DNA of 57,654 nt from Ilumatobacteraceae bacterium (GCA_025463265.1 JAOBWH010000163.1:1-57654), one strand, 5' to 3'; positions 24,896-35,000 are shown, counted from the first letter of the stretch. A program made the numbers and translations. Notes: generated by a model from the sequence alone, not told the origin.

Positions 24896-26314
24896 GTGGG
24901 GTCGCTGTCGCGCCGCCGGTTCCTCCACCTCGGTGCCGTGGCTGCGGCGGGTGCCGCACTCGGGTCGTCCTGCTCGTCCGGCGGTCCGCCCGCCGACGCC
25001 GACCTCGACGGCATCCCCGACGGCGACGAGGCCACCACCACCACGCTGAGCGACCAGCGGCGGGGCCGCCTCGCCGATGTGCAGCACGTGGTCATCGTGA
25101 TGCAGGCGGGGGCCTCCTTCGACCAGGTCTTCGGCACCCGCCCCCGATCCCGCGGGTTCGACGACCCCGACGTCGCCACCTCGGCCACCGGCGAACCGAT
25201 CTGGTCCCAGCCCAACGCCGGCCGCGCCGACGGCCGCACCCTCCCGTTCCCGTTGGCGGTCGCCGGACCCGGCCTGGCGTGCGCCCCACGCATCGAGAGC
25301 AGCTGGACGGCGCAGCACGGCGCCTGGGGCAACGGGCGGATGGACGGCTTCGCCCAGCAGATGGGCGACCTGTCGCTGGGCTGCTACCGGGCTGCGGACC
25401 TCCCCTGGTACCGGGCGCTGGCGGACGAGTTCACGCTGTGCACCTCGTGGTTCTCCTCGGTGCTCGGCCCGGCGAGCCCCAACCGGGTCATGGCGCTGAG
25501 CGGCACGATCGACCCGACCAGCAAGGCCGGCGGGCCCGTCATCGACGACCGCAGCACCCGCTTCGGCTGGGAGACCTACCCCGAGCGCCTCGAGCGCGCC
25601 GGGGTGGGCTGGCGGCTCTACGCCGACGCCTCCAGCCGTCCCGCCAGCGGACTGTCGAGCTTCGTCTCGTTCCAGGAGGCCGCCGAACCGCACCCGCTCT
25701 GGGAGGCCGGCGTCCGCGACCGGACCCTCGAGGACTTCGAGGCCGACTGCGCCGGGAACCTCCTGCCCTGGGTGTCGTGGGTGGCCGTCCCGCCCGCTCC
25801 TGCCGCCGCCGGTGGGCTGGGCTGGATCGGCCAGCAGCCCTTCGTCGCCCGTGTGGTCGATGCCGTCATGGGCAACCCCGACCTCTGGAAGGGATCGATG
25901 ATCGTGCTCACCCACGACACCAGCGGCGGCTTCTTCGACCACGTCGCCCCGCCCACGCCGCCGCCCGACGCCCGCACCGAGTTCGTCGGCGACGAGCCCA
26001 TCGGGCTCGGCCCCCGCGTGCCGGCGATGGTGCTGTCGCCGTGGACCCGCGGCGGCGTCCGCCACGACACCGTCGTCGACCACACGTCGATCCTCCAGTT
26101 CCTGGAGCTGCGGTTCGGGGTCGAGGCGCCGCTCATCAGCCCGTGGCGCCGAGAGCGGACCGGCAACCTGCTCGACGTCCTCGACCTCCGCACCTTCGAC
26201 CCGTCGGTCCCGGACCTGCCGGCCCCGACGCCGCCACCCGCGGACGGGATCTGCTTCGACGGTGCGTGGCCCGGCGCGCCCACGCCGCAGACGATGCCCA
26301 CGACCGAGACCTGA
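24896..26314 (+). CDS. Tat-exported phosphoesterase/phospholipase C family protein with altered active site
   Basis: 472 residues from GTG 24896, which starts 4 nt after rsbP. A twin-arginine signal (S-R-R-R-F-L-H-L-G) opens the protein; C26 in G-S-S-C could be a weak lipobox. The fold is that of the AcpA/phospholipase C phosphoesterase family: S-F-D-Q-V-F-G (74-80), S-S-V-L-G-P-A-S-P-N-R (187-197) and G-G-F-F-D-H-V (344-350). The usual E-N before R-S-F-D is A71-G72, and the usual D-E before G-F-F-D-H is D341-T342. Several expected metal ligands are thus missing. Activity is doubtful or changed. A D-x-D-x-D-G-I-P-D-G-D-E run at 34-45 resembles a calcium-binding loop. Confidence 0.85.
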   Translation: MGSLSRRRFLHLGAVAAAGAALGSSCSSGGPPADADLDGIPDGDEATTTTLSDQRRGRLADVQHVVIVMQAGASFDQVFGTRPRSRGFDDPDVATSATGEPIWSQPNAGRADGRTLPFPLAVAGPGLACAPRIESSWTAQHGAWGNGRMDGFAQQMGDLSLGCYRAADLPWYRALADEFTLCTSWFSSVLGPASPNRVMALSGTIDPTSKAGGPVIDDRSTRFGWETYPERLERAGVGWRLYADASSRPASGLSSFVSFQEAAEPHPLWEAGVRDRTLEDFEADCAGNLLPWVSWVAVPPAPAAAGGLGWIGQQPFVARVVDAVMGNPDLWKGSMIVLTHDTSGGFFDHVAPPTPPPDARTEFVGDEPIGLGPRVPAMVLSPWTRGGVRHDTVVDHTSILQFLELRFGVEAPLISPWRRERTGNLLDVLDLRTFDPSVPDLPAPTPPPADGICFDGAWPGAPTPQTMPTTET

Positions 26315-26369
26315 CCTCCCGGTACCATCGCCCGCGCCTGCCGCCGGCGGGTGACCCAGGAGACCCCCC

Positions 26370-27467
26370 ATGCCACGCACCCGCCGTTCCCTCGCCACCG
26401 CCGCCCTCATCGCCTTCGCCACCATCCTCGCCGCCTGCTCCAGCTCGGCCGCCGACGAGGGCAAGGGCGGGTCCGACGGCACTGAGCCGGCCGCGGCGAC
26501 CACCACCATCGTCACCGCCGCGCCCGTGGGGGAACGCGCTAACGGACCGGCGGTGCCCTCCGCCGGCTGCGGCACCAGCACCCAGCAGCCGGCCACCAAG
26601 GAGAAGCAGTTCATCGACGACAGCGACCGGTGGTTCCTGCTCACCACGCCCACCGAGCTCGACCGGGACGAGCCCCTGCCGATGGTGCTCGACTTCCACG
26701 GCCTCGCCGAGGGCGCCGACGTCCACGCCATGATGACGAAGCTCCCGGAGTACGGGCAGGACAACGGGTTCCTCGTGGTCAGCCCGCACGGGACCGGCAC
26801 CCCCGTGCGGTGGGCCGTCGACCCCGACACCAAGGCCAACGCCGACCTCCGATACACCCAGGACCTCCTCGACCAGGTCGAGGCCGAGCAGTGCATCGAC
26901 ATCTCGCGGGTGTACGCCACCGGCCTGTCGAACGGCGCGTTCATGTCGTCGGTCGTCGCCTGCACCATGGCCGACCGGTTCGCCGCCGTGGCCCCCGTCG
27001 CCGGGCTGATCCGCCCCGACGGCTGCGACCCGAGCCGCCCGGTCCCGGTCCTCGCGTTCCACGGCACGGCCGACCCGATCCTGCTGTTCAACGGCGGGGT
27101 CGGCGACCGGCTCAGCAACGTCCTCCCCGGCGACGGGGATGCCACCAAGACCGAGGAACCACCCCTCCCCGCGGCCGACCTGGACGGCGCCGGCTACCCC
27201 GAGGCCGCCCAGGAGTGGGCCGACGGCAACGGCTGCACCGGCGAACCGACCGACGACGACCTCACCGACACGATCATCGAGCGCACCTGGGACTGCCCGC
27301 CCGACGCGGTGGTGGAGTTCCTCATCGTCGAAGGCGGCGGGCACACCTGGCCCGGCAGCGAGTTCAGCAACAACCTCGCCGACATCATGGGCGCCACCGA
27401 CATGGGCACCGACGCCAACGAGGTCATCTGGCCCTTCTTCCAGCGCTTCCAGCTCCCAGAAGCCTGA
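26370..27467 (+). CDS. LpqC/PHB-depolymerase-like esterase lipoprotein
   Basis: 365 residues. The N-terminus is a lipoprotein signal with lipobox I-L-A-A-C23, so the protein is probably anchored outside the membrane. The alpha/beta hydrolase part has L-D-F-H-G (oxyanion region, 107-111), nucleophile Ser187 in G-L-S-N-G, F-H-G-T-A-D-P with the likely acid, and His in G-G-G-H-T-W-P-G. This set is that of the poly(3-hydroxybutyrate) depolymerase/feruloyl esterase family (LpqC in mycobacteria). The substrate is unknown. CAGGAG precedes the ATG and TACCAT at 26322-26327 is a likely -10, so it has its own promoter though it follows the rsbQP-phosphoesterase run. Confidence 0.88.
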   Translation: MPRTRRSLATAALIAFATILAACSSSAADEGKGGSDGTEPAAATTTIVTAAPVGERANGPAVPSAGCGTSTQQPATKEKQFIDDSDRWFLLTTPTELDRDEPLPMVLDFHGLAEGADVHAMMTKLPEYGQDNGFLVVSPHGTGTPVRWAVDPDTKANADLRYTQDLLDQVEAEQCIDISRVYATGLSNGAFMSSVVACTMADRFAAVAPVAGLIRPDGCDPSRPVPVLAFHGTADPILLFNGGVGDRLSNVLPGDGDATKTEEPPLPAADLDGAGYPEAAQEWADGNGCTGEPTDDDLTDTIIERTWDCPPDAVVEFLIVEGGGHTWPGSEFSNNLADIMGATDMGTDANEVIWPFFQRFQLPEA

Positions 27468-27530
27468 GCGCCCCGAGGGAACGAGAGCGCCCAGCGCGAG
27501 GCAGGGGTTGTCGAGCGAAGCGAGCCCGGG

Positions 27531-27594
27531 GGGTGTGGGGGGCAGAGCTCGCGGCGCCCCCCACCCAGGGACGATCCGGCTTGCCGGTCGTCCC
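27531..27594. terminator. Two adjacent inverted repeats between convergent genes
   Basis: 27531-27543 pairs with 27554-27566 (GGGTGTGGGGGGC against GCGCCCCCCACCC), and 27568-27574 plus 27576-27579 pair with 27584-27594 around a CTTG loop. They lie between the esterase gene and the converging FAD gene and could stop transcription from both sides; no U-tract follows. The rest of the 213-bp gap holds GC-rich AGCGGAGCGAG-type sequence and nothing coding. Confidence 0.5.
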
Positions 27595-27680
27595 TGAGAA
27601 GGCGGCCGGGCGTCAGCCCGTCGATCGAAAGCTCGAAGAACGGAGCGGAGCGAGTGATGAGAAGGGGCGGAGCGAGCCCC

Positions 27681-29066
27681 CTAGCAGCGCCCGACGGAGA
27701 CCGGGGTGTCTTCGGCGTCGGAGTCGCCGTGGAGGAGGCGCTCGGCGATGACGCCGGCCTGGATGCGGATCTCGGGGACGGCTGTGGTCTCCCACTCGGT
27801 CCCCCGGCGGAGCGCGCCCACCAGCCAGAGCCCGGGGGTGGGGCCGAGGCCGCGGCCCTGGGCCCGGCCGGCGCGGTCGACGGCGAGGCCGAGGCGGTGC
27901 GGGCCGACGACGACGTCGCCGCTCGCGAGGAGCTGCTGCACCACCGGGTCGCCGGACACGGCGAGGTCGTCGCTCGGCCCTGCGGCGTTGACCAGCAGGT
28001 CCGCCGGCTCGTCGGCGACCGTGGCCTCGGCGAAGCGGACGGTCAACCGGCCGTCGCCGGCACCGGAGTCCTCGGCCGAGGTGACCCGGCTGCGGACGAT
28101 GCGGAGCTGCCCGCTGTCGAGCAGGGCGGCGAGCCGCTCGCCGACCGCAGGGGCGGTGCGGTGGCGGTGCACGTTCCACCACGGGAACCAGCGTCGCAGG
28201 ATGTGGCCCTGTTCGCCGTACGCCAGCTCCCGCCAGATGTCGTTGGCCCGGGGGCGGACGTTGTCGACGACGGCCTGCCAGTCGTCCTGCGTCCGGCCGA
28301 GGCGGATCACGTGGTGCACGAGGTCGCAGCCGCCGATGCCCGGTTCGGGGAGCAGCGCCGGGTCGATGGTGGCGGGCAGGCCCGGACGGCTCGTCCGCGG
28401 GACCAGACCGCGCCGCGATGCCGCCACGATCTGGACACCGGGGTGGCGCTCGACCAGGGACAGGGCGACGTCGACCATGGTCAACCCCGTGCCGATCACC
28501 ACCACCCGCTCGATGCCGGCCCCACCGAACGCGCCGGGCGACCACGGGTTGGCGACGACGCGCGGGTCGTCGAGCGGCGCATCGCACGGCGGCACCGGCC
28601 GGCCGGGGAACCCGGTCGCGAGCACCACGTCACCCGCGTCGATGGTCGAACCGTCGTCGAGGCGGACCGTCCAGCCCGCGTCGCCGCGTGCGAGCCCGGC
28701 CACGCGGCTGCGGCGGTGGTCGACGCCGACGAGGTCCGCGCAGCGTCCGGCGACATCGGCCAGGTAGTCGCCGTACATCGCCCGGCGCAGGTAGGTGTCG
28801 GCATCGGCCTTGATGCCGCGATCACCGAGCCACCCGATGAGGTCCTCGCCGCCGTCGCCATCGACCGAGAGGCGGATGCGGCACACGTTCATCAAGTGCA
28901 CGGGATCGGGCGTGCTGTAGGCCACCCCCGGGCCCAGGCGCGGCGCCGGCTCCACGATGATGACCGGCCGCTGCGACCCGCCGTCTGCCGCCATCCGGTG
29001 GAGCAGGAACGTGGCTGCCGCACCGCCGCCGACCACCACGATGGGTCCTTCGCCTGGCGATGCCAC
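27681..29066 (-). CDS. FAD/NAD(P)-binding protein (FAD_NAD_bind_9, YdhS-like)
   Basis: 461 residues. The N-terminal Rossmann motif is V-V-V-G-G-G-A-A-A-T-F with I-I-V-E-P forming the acidic strand end. A second dinucleotide-binding region (V-V-V-I-G-T-G-L-T-M-V-D) lies near residue 190. The G-V-A-Y-S-T-P-D-P-V-H-L-M-N-V segment is typical of the FAD_NAD_bind_9 family, whose members are mostly uncharacterised oxidoreductases. GTG 29066 starts directly at the domain; TAGCCT on the minus strand about 30 nt upstream is a likely -10. Substrate unknown. Confidence 0.85.
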   Translation of the reverse strand: MASPGEGPIVVVGGGAAATFLLHRMAADGGSQRPVIIVEPAPRLGPGVAYSTPDPVHLMNVCRIRLSVDGDGGEDLIGWLGDRGIKADADTYLRRAMYGDYLADVAGRCADLVGVDHRRSRVAGLARGDAGWTVRLDDGSTIDAGDVVLATGFPGRPVPPCDAPLDDPRVVANPWSPGAFGGAGIERVVVIGTGLTMVDVALSLVERHPGVQIVAASRRGLVPRTSRPGLPATIDPALLPEPGIGGCDLVHHVIRLGRTQDDWQAVVDNVRPRANDIWRELAYGEQGHILRRWFPWWNVHRHRTAPAVGERLAALLDSGQLRIVRSRVTSAEDSGAGDGRLTVRFAEATVADEPADLLVNAAGPSDDLAVSGDPVVQQLLASGDVVVGPHRLGLAVDRAGRAQGRGLGPTPGLWLVGALRRGTEWETTAVPEIRIQAGVIAERLLHGDSDAEDTPVSVGRC

Positions 29067-29271
29067 CCGTGTGCCCCCGTCCCTCGTCGTGCCAGGAGGC
29101 TACGCCAGCCCGGAGCCGGCTTCGGACGAGCAGGTGACCACCGCACCTGTCAGCACGGCGGCCGGGCGGACGGGTCGGTTGTCACACGCAACGCACCGGA
29201 GGACGAGCTGTGGGATGCTCCCGGCCTTGCCGTCGGCGGGCCACCCAGCCGACCAGACCAAGGGGAACACC

Positions 29272-30006
29272 ATGGACACGCTCGAAGCGGCTGCCGCGTC
29301 CGGAGACGCCATCAACGGGCTCGGCACCAAGTTCATGCTCGACCTGGACACGTACGTGTACGGCGCCACCCTCGGGTTCGAGGGCGCCGACTTCTACCTG
29401 TCGGGCCGGGGCGGCGCGCTGGGCGACGTGCCGGCCGGGGTGGTGGCGGCGGCGTTCGTGTTCTGGAACCCGGCGTTCGTCGCCGCCGGCTGGGACCGGA
29501 CCGCCGGGGTGATGCCCCGCCGGGAGGCCGCCCAGGAGTTCGCCGGCGTGTGCCACCGGTGGGCCGAGGAGCACATGGGCAACGAGGTCGACACCGCCCG
29601 CCTGGCTGAGCTCGCCGGGCGGCTGAACGCCGCCGCCTCGCCGGCCTGTGCGCCGCTGTTCGCCGGTTGGCGCTCGCTCGACGAGCCTGATGCCGATCGC
29701 TCGAAGGCGCTGGCCCTCCACCGCGTCAACGGGCTGCGCGAGCTGCGGGGCGCGCTCCACGGCGCAGCGATCCTCGCCACGGGTGTGACTCCGCACGCGG
29801 CGGTCGCTCGCCGGACGCCCTACATGCTCGAGGTGTTCGGGTGGCAGGAGCCGCACCCCGACAAGGCCGACGTGCGCGCCCCGTGGGCGGAGGCGCAGGC
29901 GGCGACCGAGCGCTCGGTTGCCCCGATGTTCGAGACCCTCGACCCGGCAGAGCGCGCCGAGTTCGTGGACCTGGTCAACGCCCTCCAGGTCTCCGTCAAC
30001 ACCTGA
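29272..30006 (+). CDS. SCO6745-family protein
   Basis: 244 residues, mostly helical, soluble, without signal or membrane segment. It resembles the actinobacterial SCO6745 family: the block G-D-V-P-A-G-V-V-A-A-A-F-V-F-W-N-P-A-F-V and later L-R-E-L-R-G-A-L-H-G-A-A-I-L-A. No catalytic motif is recognised and the family has no firm function. ATG 29272 is chosen for AAGGGGAA ten bases upstream; the longer open frame to 28957 overlaps the divergent FAD gene and is not coding-like. Confidence 0.72.
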   Translation: MDTLEAAAASGDAINGLGTKFMLDLDTYVYGATLGFEGADFYLSGRGGALGDVPAGVVAAAFVFWNPAFVAAGWDRTAGVMPRREAAQEFAGVCHRWAEEHMGNEVDTARLAELAGRLNAAASPACAPLFAGWRSLDEPDADRSKALALHRVNGLRELRGALHGAAILATGVTPHAAVARRTPYMLEVFGWQEPHPDKADVRAPWAEAQAATERSVAPMFETLDPAERAEFVDLVNALQVSVNT

Positions 30007-30190
30007 CCGACCCGACCTCTCGGTGAGCGTGGTTGCACGGCAGCCGTCTGCGCAGGAGGTGCGTCGGGGTTGGGGCGATGAGGTTGGCGGGTAGGGGGCG
30101 TCTCACCCCTGGCGGGCGTCGCCCGCCTCGTGTCCGAGGACCGCTCGCTAGCGTGGTCGGCACCGACTCCTCGTCGTGAAAGGCGTTCCG

Positions 30191-30223
30191 ATGCACGCAA
30201 CCCACCCACCGTTCGGCCTCTGA
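30191..30223 (+). CDS. Short leader ORF (10 codons) overlapping ku1 start
   Basis: ATG 30191 opens a 10-residue ORF (M-H-A-T-H-P-P-F-G-L) whose TGA overlaps the ku1 ATG as TGATG. GAAAGG lies 7-8 nt before its ATG, while ku1 itself has no visible ribosome site. It could couple ku1 translation to the leader. Too short to judge by composition. Confidence 0.4.
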   Translation: MHATHPPFGL

Positions 30224-31020
30224 TGGCCCGCCCCACCTGGTCCGGCGTCATCAGCTTCGGGCTGGTCAGCGTGCCGGTGAAGGCGTACACGGCGACCCGC
30301 GACAAGGACGTCCGCTTCCACCAGATCGAGCGCGACACGGGCGCCCGGATCAAGCAGCAGAAGGTCTCGGCGGCCACGGGCGAGGTGGTCGAGGACGAGA
30401 ACATCGTCAGCGGCTACGAGCTGGCGCCCGGCAAGCACGTCACGTTCGAGCGCGAGGAGATCGCCGCCCTGCGCCCCGACAGCACCAAGGCCATCCAGGT
30501 GCTGGACTTCGTCGACCTCGACGAGGTCGACCCGGTGTACTTCGACAAGACCTACTGGCTCGGACCCGACGGCACCGCGGCGGTGGAGCCCTACGAGCTG
30601 CTGCTGGAGGCCATGGAGGAGCGCAACCGGGTCGCCATCGGCGCCGTCGTCATGCGCAACAAGGGGCGCCTGGCCGCCATCCGGCCCATGGGCGGGCTGC
30701 TCGCCATGTCCACCATGCGCTACGCCGACGAGGTGGTCGCCAGCGAGGACATCGACGAGCTCCCCGGCGCCCGGAACGACCCCGAGCCACGGGCGCTCGA
30801 CCTGGCGCTGCAGGTGGTGGACACCATGACATCGGAGTGGGACCCCGAGCGGTACCCGAACACGTACACGGCCGAGCTGCTCGAGGCCATCGAAGCCCGC
30901 TCCGACGGCATCGTGGCCGAGCCGTCCGCCGAGGGCGAGCCGGACGCCCCGGTCATCGACCTCATGGCGGCGCTGCGCGACAGCGTCGACGCGGCGAAGA
31001 AGCGGGCCGCCGAGGGCTGA
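30223..31020 (+). CDS. ku: Ku protein, first paralog (NHEJ end binding)
   Basis: 265 residues, the usual core length of bacterial Ku. It begins with R-P-T-W-S-G-V-I-S-F-G-L-V-S-V-P-V and contains Y-W-L-G-P-D-G, V-M-R-N-K and A-M-S-T-M-R-Y-A-D-E-V. Bacterial Ku is a homodimeric ring that threads onto DNA ends and recruits LigD-type enzymes. There is no basic C-terminal tail, unlike the second ku at 37456. The ATG has no ribosome site of its own and overlaps a 10-codon ORF. TAGCGT at 30149-30154 is a possible -10. The LigD-type polymerase gene converges from the other side. Confidence 0.95.
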   Translation: MARPTWSGVISFGLVSVPVKAYTATRDKDVRFHQIERDTGARIKQQKVSAATGEVVEDENIVSGYELAPGKHVTFEREEIAALRPDSTKAIQVLDFVDLDEVDPVYFDKTYWLGPDGTAAVEPYELLLEAMEERNRVAIGAVVMRNKGRLAAIRPMGGLLAMSTMRYADEVVASEDIDELPGARNDPEPRALDLALQVVDTMTSEWDPERYPNTYTAELLEAIEARSDGIVAEPSAEGEPDAPVIDLMAALRDSVDAAKKRAAEG

Positions 31021-31035
31021 CGCTGCTCAGGCCGC

Positions 31036-32037
31036 TCAGATGGCGGGGAGCTGCTGCTGGAGGCCGATCAGGTCGGCCATGGGGTCGCCGACCTCCGCCA
31101 GCCGGGCCGGGAGGGTGTGGATGGTCCAACGGTCGGGCGCGAGGTCCGCGTCGTCGAGCTCGTCCCAGGTGAGGGTGACCGACACCGGACCGCCCGATGC
31201 GGCGCGAGGGCTGAAGGGGCCGACCAGGGTCTTGTTGCGGATGTTCTGCGTGTAGTCGAGCCGTGCTTTCCCGCTGCGGTCCGCCTTGGTCCACGCCCAG
31301 CTGACGATGTCGGGCACGAGCTGGCCCACCATGAGCGACAGCTTCTCCACCCAGGCGAGGGTGTCGCTGAAGGCGAGCCCGGCCTCGATGGGGATCCAGA
31401 TCTGGATGCCCCGCTTCCCCGTGACCTTGAGGCCGGCCCGCAGGTCCAGGTGCTCGAGCGCCGTCTGGTGGAGCTTGGCCAGGAGGATGACCTGGTCCCA
31501 CGTGGTGTCGGGCCCGGGGTCGAGGTCGATGAGCGCCCAGTCGGGCTCCTGGCTGCGGGCGCAGCTGGAGGTCCACGGGTGGTACTCGACGGCGGCGAGG
31601 TTGCCCATGGAGAGCAGCGTGGCCGGCCGGTCGACCACGACGTACCAGCGGGTCTCGTCCTTGGCGGCGTCCTCGTTGGGCCACTGGGTCATCCACCCGG
31701 GTGCGTTCTTGGGGGCGGCCTTGGCCCAGAACCCGTGCTCGTCCGTGCCGTTCGGGTGGCGGACCATGTTGCAGGGCCGCCCGGCGAAGTACGGGATCAT
31801 CGCCCCGGACACGGTGGCGAGGTAGCGGAGCAGGTCGCGCTTGGTGACCTCGGGCCGGCCGCCCCCACCGCCCCCGGCCGACGCCTCGACCGGCGCCACC
31901 GGCACGGCGGGGAAGAGGACCTTGTCGAGGTTGGTCACCGACAGCTCGACACCGTCGACCGCCCACCTCCCTCCCCTGCCCGGCAGGTCGTCGAGCGCAG
32001 CGAGCTCGGCGTCGGTGACGAGCATCGGGGTGGCCAT
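31036..32037 (-). CDS. ligD: Stand-alone LigD polymerase domain (NHEJ primase-polymerase)
   Basis: 333 residues covering only the archaeo-eukaryotic primase-like polymerase domain of LigD. Visible are V-S-V-T-N-L-D-K-V-L-F-P style N-terminus, M-V-R-H-P-N-G, the metal-binding D171-L-D173-P-G-P, and K-V-T-G-K-R-G-I-Q-I-W-I-P. It adds nucleotides at breaks before ligation. No phosphoesterase or ligase domain is attached; the ligase is a separate gene at 36276. A TAGCCT hexamer ends 6 nt before the ATG on the minus strand, inside the end of the helicase gene, which suggests a leaderless start. Confidence 0.93.
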   Translation of the reverse strand: MATPMLVTDAELAALDDLPGRGGRWAVDGVELSVTNLDKVLFPAVPVAPVEASAGGGGGGRPEVTKRDLLRYLATVSGAMIPYFAGRPCNMVRHPNGTDEHGFWAKAAPKNAPGWMTQWPNEDAAKDETRWYVVVDRPATLLSMGNLAAVEYHPWTSSCARSQEPDWALIDLDPGPDTTWDQVILLAKLHQTALEHLDLRAGLKVTGKRGIQIWIPIEAGLAFSDTLAWVEKLSLMVGQLVPDIVSWAWTKADRSGKARLDYTQNIRNKTLVGPFSPRAASGGPVSVTLTWDELDDADLAPDRWTIHTLPARLAEVGDPMADLIGLQQQLPAI

Positions 32038-32043
32038 GCGCCG

Positions 32044-32049
32044 AGGCTA
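32044..32049 (-). promoter_or_regulatory. Putative -10 for leaderless LigD-polymerase transcript
   Basis: TAGCCT on the minus strand, 6 nt before ATG 32037, overlapping the last codon of the upstream helicase gene. Confidence 0.5.
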
Positions 32050-35000
32050 CGGCCGGCCGGGCGCCGGCCGCCCGGAGCGCGACGTGCCCAGGAAGGCGCC
32101 GAGCTGCGCCAGGGCGTGCGGCGTGGCCGGGATCAGGTCCGTCAGCTGCGGCGAGTGCACCAGGTAGGCCGTGTGCTGGGCGCGGGACAAGGCGACGTTG
32201 AGCCGGTTGCGCGACAGCACGAACGAGGCACCTCGACCGCTGCTGGCCGACGACGACGCCATCGACACGATCACCACCGGAGCCTCCTGGCCCTGGAACT
32301 TGTCGACCGTGCCGACGCGCACCTCGTCGAACCCGGCATCGTCGAGGACCGTCCGGATCAGGTTCACCTGCGCGTTGTAGGGCGCCACCACCAAGATGTC
32401 GCACGGGTCGAGCGGGCGATCGCCCTGCTCGGTGACCCACGTCCGGCCGACCACGTCGACCACCAGGCGCAGGACGGTGCGGGATTCTTCGATCGACGCC
32501 GTGCGGTTGCTGTCGTGCGCCACGAGCACCGTGTGCAGGCCGGGCTCGATCCCCTCGATCGTCCGCTTCGCAGTCGAGGGGTCCGCGTCCAGCCGGTCGT
32601 CGTAGGAGAGGTGGGAGGACACCGCGGCGAGCTCGGGCCGCATGCGGTAGGTGGTGTCGAGGAAGTAGCCCAGCTCCGGCGGGAGGGTGTCTCGGCCGTC
32701 GCTCAGCCAGTCGAGCGCCGCCTGTTGCACCGGAGCGGGGTGGCGGGCCTGGCTGACCTGCGGGAGCTGCTGGGGATCGCCCAGCAGGAGGAGCCGCGGC
32801 GCGGCCTGGGACACGGCGATGGTGTCGGCGAGGGCGAACTGGCCGGCCTCGTCGATGACCACCAGGTCCAGGCTGCCGGCCGGGATGCGGTTCTCGTTGA
32901 CGAAGTCCCACTTGGTGCCGCCCACGAGGCAGCCGACATCGGGCTCGGTGACCTTGGCCCTGAGCTTGGCGTCGGACAGCTTCAGCCCCCGGTGGTCGCC
33001 GCCGCCCTGGGAGCGCTTCACCACCTGCTCGGGCGACACGCCGACGTCGATCACCTTCTCCATCATCGCCTCGATGGTCTTGTGCCCCTGGGCGACGATG
33101 CCGACCTTCCAGCCGCTGTCGACGAGGCGCCGGATGACCTCGGCCCCCGTGGTGGTCTTGCCCGTCCCGGGCGGCCCCTGGACCGCGAGGTAGGAGCGGT
33201 CGAGGGCTCGCACGGCGCCGGTGATGGCGGTGGCGAAGTCGTGCTCGTGGACGGCCGGGAGGGCACCGCTGCGCAAGCGGGGCGGGACCCGCCGGAGGAT
33301 GTCGAGCGCCGGGTGCGGCCGGAGCTCGCCGAACAGGTCGAGCGCGCCGCTGGCGATGCCGAGGATGGCCGAGGCCAGCTTGCCGATGGGCGGCGGGCTG
33401 CCGGCGCTGATGGCGACGGGCACGGCGGCCTGCTCCGGCCCGGGCTCGTCGCCGATGCCGCCGGGCAGGGACTCGGTGAAGGTGATGCGGACCCGGTCGC
33501 CTTCGGGCTCCAAGGCGAGGAGCCGGGCCCCGCCGCGGTAGCCCCGGTCCGAGTTGGACGGCTCCTTGACCCGGGGCGGGAGCGGGGCGTCGTAGATGGT
33601 GTGGCACTCGCTGTTGGCCGACAGCTTGAACGAGCCGGGCAGCTCGGCCAGGGCCGTGAGCGTGCGCTGATGGGAGCGCTTGCCCTCGGGCACGTGCCAG
33701 TCGGCGACCACCTCGACGGAGCGCGGCGGCAGCACGGCCATCTCGCCATCGTGCTCCCAGTCCTCCACCGTGGCCGCGAGGCGTGCGAAGTGGGCCCACC
33801 AGAACGGCAGCGACTCCCGGCGGTGGAACAGGAGGGCCGCCGCCAGCAGCGCCACCGCCTGCTCCTCGGGCGTGCGCTCCCCGGGAGCCTTGGTCGCGAA
33901 CGGCGCGAGCAGCTCCTGCTCCAGGGCGATGGCTGCAGCCTGCTCGGCCGAGTCCGGGGGCCGCTCGGCCGACGCCTCGCCGGTGCGCGGGGCCGGGCGC
34001 TGCCCGCCGGGCAGGCTGAGCAGCCAGTCGCGCAGGCGCAGGGTGGAGAGGCAGTCGTACTCGTTGTACGACGCCAGCTCGTCGAGCTGCGCCTGGGCCT
34101 CGGCCAGGTCGCCCTTGGCCCGGAGCATGGTGAAGTTGCCGTACCAGATGATGGAGTCGGCGCCGCCCGCGACCTCGCTGGTCCGCAGCTCGTCACCCAT
34201 GTAGAGCGGCTCCAGGCGCTTGATGCTGTAGGAGCGCTCCGAGATCCGGATGGAGCGGCGGACGACGGAGTAGAGGTCCACGAACACGCCATCGATGAGC
34301 AGCTGGTCGAGCTCCGCGCTGCGGGTGCCGTAGCGCTGCACCATGCGCTTGAGCCCGGCGACCTCGTAGGGCGCGTAGTGGTACACGTGCATGCCCTCGA
34401 ACCCGGGGGTGGCGCGCCGGGCCACGAGCCAGTCGATGTAGGTCTCGACCGCAACTTTCTCCGCCCGGCGATCGTGCGCCCACAGCGGCCAGTACGCCAG
34501 CTCGCCGCCCTCGGGAGGTCCGACGTGGGTGATGGACCCGAAGAGGTACTCGAGCCCGAGGTCGGGCCAGCCGGCTTCCACGAACAGCGGGTCGCCCTCG
34601 AAGTCGAAGAAGACGTCGCCCGGGTTGGGCTCGGGGATGAGGGCGATGCCCGCAGGGTCGGCCAGCTCCGCGGACACGACGCCGAGGGGATCCTCCTCGG
34701 TGCGGGTGGCGTCCTGGCCGGACTGGAGCACCGCCTGAGCACGGATCTTGTCGAACGTCTCCTGCTTGATGCCCGGTGGGCACCGGGTGGCGGCGGCCAG
34801 GTCTTCGATGGTGGCGATGCCTGCGGCGACGAGCTTCGGCCGCTGGTCGATGCGCACGCCGGCGACGAGGACGACGTCGCGGCTGTCCTTCTCCGCGGCG
34901 GCGCAGTGGTCGCACCAGCCGCACGCCCGCAGGTGCGGGTCACCCCAGACCGGGACCGACACGGGTCCGGCGAGCAGGTCGCGCAGCCGTTCGGACCGGT

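Noticed and set aside
30131-30154. PafBC-type box before ku1 (TGTCC with TAGCGT)
   Set aside because: The fifth base is C where a purine is needed and the gap is two bases too long.
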